This document shows positions 13,885 through 15,253 of a stretch of 15,253 bases of DNA, piece by piece (within the stretch, counting starts at the first letter, position 1; each line of letters begins with the position of its first letter). Source of the DNA: DATGHS01 sp035307785 (GTDB lineage Bacteria; Planctomycetota; Planctomycetia; Gemmatales; Gemmataceae). The notes under the pieces are model-generated. The model worked only from the letters and a program-made list of their open reading frames with translations. It was not told the DNA's origin and made no database searches. Position numbers and translations under genes: made by a program. Location of the stretch: the NCBI GenBank assembly GCA_035307785.1, contig DATGHS010000515.1, positions 1-15,253 on the forward strand. The letters are read 5' to 3'.

Positions 13885-15253
13885 ATGGAAGCCCGGCAGC
13901 GCGGGTGCAGGCCAATGCATTTGCTCCTCCCCTTTCTCTGTCTTGCCATCGGCGCTGATTCCGCACCGAACAGCGACCGGATATTTCCATCGACGGAATT
14001 GCCGGCGACCCGAGTTTTCCTGGCGCAATCCAGCAGTCCGATGCCTGGCATGACAATGGGGAACATGCCGATCGGCGACATGGCCGGAATGAACATGGGC
14101 GGAACGGGTGGAATGAGCGGAATGGATATGGCCGGCATAGTCATGCCGCCGAGCGATATCGCCATGGGCCGGATGGCCTTCATGAACGTCATGGGCTCAC
14201 GGGCCGAGCCCGGCATCCTCATGAAATTGTTGCACGGCTTCGAACCGCAAAAAGACAACATGGGCTCCATGAACGGCATCTCGATGGGAAACATGGACTC
14301 AATGCCCGGCATGTCAATGAACAAGAAGCTTTCGAGCGATGTTGCCGCTGAGCGCGCCAAGCTGTCGCCGGAAGACCGCCGACTCGTGAATGCTCAAGAC
14401 CGTTGCCCGATCACCAGGATGCAGCTTGGCACCATGGGACCACCCATCAAGATGACGCTAAATAATCAGATCGTGTTCCTTTGCTGCAAGGAATGCGTCG
14501 CCAAGGCCCAGGCCGACCCGCAAGGCACGCTGGCCGAGCTGGCCAAGATGAATGAGAACAAGAGCCAAGGCGGCATGGACATGCCCGGCATGGACTCGAT
14601 GAACGGCATGCCGATGGGCAACATGGGCTCGATGGATAACATGAAGCGCGACCGCTTCAGCCTCAGCGGCTGGACCGACATGTCGTTTACAGCCAGCACG
14701 GCCACGACCAGTAACTTGCCGATGGGTTTTAATTTTGCCGCGAATCGCTTTCTCTTGCAGCAGAACTGGCTGCGCGCGGACTGGGCTGTTGATGAGCAAG
14801 CAACTCGGCCGAGTTTCGGATTTCGTTCCGACTGGGTTCTGCCGGGTACCGATTACGTCTTCACGCTGCCCCGGGATCTGCTGAACGCCCAATTAACGGC
14901 CAGCGGCGGCGCTCCGAATCTGTATGGCATCGACCCCTTTCAGTTCTACGGGGAAGTCTATCTTCCGAATATTCTGCACGGAATGGACATCAAGGTCGGC
15001 CGGTTTTGCATGCTAAACGGCGTGGAAATGAGTGAAGCTACGATGAACCTCTTGCCGTCGCACTCGTACTTGTTTTTGGCCGATCCATTCACCCATACCG
15101 GCATCTTGACGACCACGCGAGTGACCAACCAATTCGTCGTGCAAGCGGCAATCACCGCCGGCAGCGACGTCTTTTTTGGCCCATCGGCAGAGCCCACGTT
15201 CGCTGGCGCCGTTAAATGGTTCAGCGCCAACGAGCACACTAACATCGCGTTTA
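13885..15253 (+). CDS. Methionine-rich metal-binding protein fused to a BBP2-type porin (partial)
   Basis: The frame is open to the right edge, showing at least 456 residues. A signal peptide is likely (MEARQRGCRPMH then LLLPFLCLAIGADSA). Residues 53-105 are very rich in methionine (15 in 53: MPGMTMGNM, MNMGG, MDMAG), and similar blocks occur at about 126-147 and 230-253; such motifs commonly bind copper or silver. Between the last two blocks lies a cysteine motif: DRCPITRMQLGTMG (Cys174) and FLCCKEC (Cys200, 201, 204), like the small metal-binding YHS-type domains. From Trp263 (WTDMSFTAST) the rest looks like a BBP2 outer-membrane beta-barrel, with FRSDWVLPGTDYVFTLPRDL and FYGEVYLPNILHGMDIKVGR. 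Start choice is uncertain: ATG at 13885 gives a basic n-region; ATG at 13915 has only AGG 3 nt upstream. It is divergent from the methyltransferase. A role in metal uptake or sequestration is inference. Confidence 0.75.
   Translation, partial: MEARQRGCRPMHLLLPFLCLAIGADSAPNSDRIFPSTELPATRVFLAQSSSPMPGMTMGNMPIGDMAGMNMGGTGGMSGMDMAGIVMPPSDIAMGRMAFMNVMGSRAEPGILMKLLHGFEPQKDNMGSMNGISMGNMDSMPGMSMNKKLSSDVAAERAKLSPEDRRLVNAQDRCPITRMQLGTMGPPIKMTLNNQIVFLCCKECVAKAQADPQGTLAELAKMNENKSQGGMDMPGMDSMNGMPMGNMGSMDNMKRDRFSLSGWTDMSFTASTATTSNLPMGFNFAANRFLLQQNWLRADWAVDEQATRPSFGFRSDWVLPGTDYVFTLPRDLLNAQLTASGGAPNLYGIDPFQFYGEVYLPNILHGMDIKVGRFCMLNGVEMSEATMNLLPSHSYLFLADPFTHTGILTTTRVTNQFVVQAAITAGSDVFFGPSAEPTFAGAVKWFSANEHTNIAF

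Noticed and set aside
13819..14360. Minus-strand frames opposite the methionine-rich region
   Set aside because: They arise from reading the complement of repeated ATG codons (CAT) and have no ribosome binding site or family match.

Overview
The window looks like chromosomal DNA of a planctomycete, probably of the Pirellulales type. This is inferred from the gene families: a BBP2-type porin, a planctomycete-style TolC protein, a ThiD2-ThiE protein, an Uma2 endonuclease and a moderately GC-rich sequence. No rRNA, tRNA, CRISPR array or insertion sequence was seen, and no taxonomic search was possible.

Layout. 1-403 (minus) is the start of a protein with a degenerate receiver domain, behind a leader with several inverted repeats. 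618-2117 (minus) is a three-domain fusion: a Clp N-terminal repeat domain, then ThiD2, then ThiE (thiamine phosphate synthase). 2355-3665 (plus) is an exported TolC-like outer-membrane factor. 3800-4714 (plus) is an exported PhnD-like solute-binding protein, followed by a clear intrinsic terminator. 4867-9804 (plus) is a type IIA topoisomerase cluster: A subunit, a small Uma2 endonuclease, then B subunit. 9859-12592 (plus) is a protein quality-control pair, a small heat-shock protein and Lon protease. 12593-12949 is a non-coding stretch with short direct and inverted repeats. 12950-13690 (minus) is an ArsM-like SAM methyltransferase. 13885 to the window end (plus) is a methionine-rich, cysteine-motif protein fused to a BBP2 beta-barrel.

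The most notable item is the methyltransferase. Its reading frame is interrupted by a TGA at 13102-13100, then runs on for 49 codons to a TAG at 12952-12950. The residues after the TGA match the usual C-terminus of the ArsM family, and the TGA sits exactly where ArsM has a substrate-binding cysteine. A small hairpin with a GGUC loop starts 16 nt after the TGA, in the position of a bacterial SECIS element. I therefore read this as a selenoprotein; a conventional annotation would end it at 196 residues.

Working together: the topoisomerase subunits should form one A2B2 enzyme; Hsp20 and Lon handle unfolded proteins and are almost certainly co-transcribed. The divergent methyltransferase and metal-binding porin may form a metalloid or metal response locus, but this rests only on adjacency and motif content.
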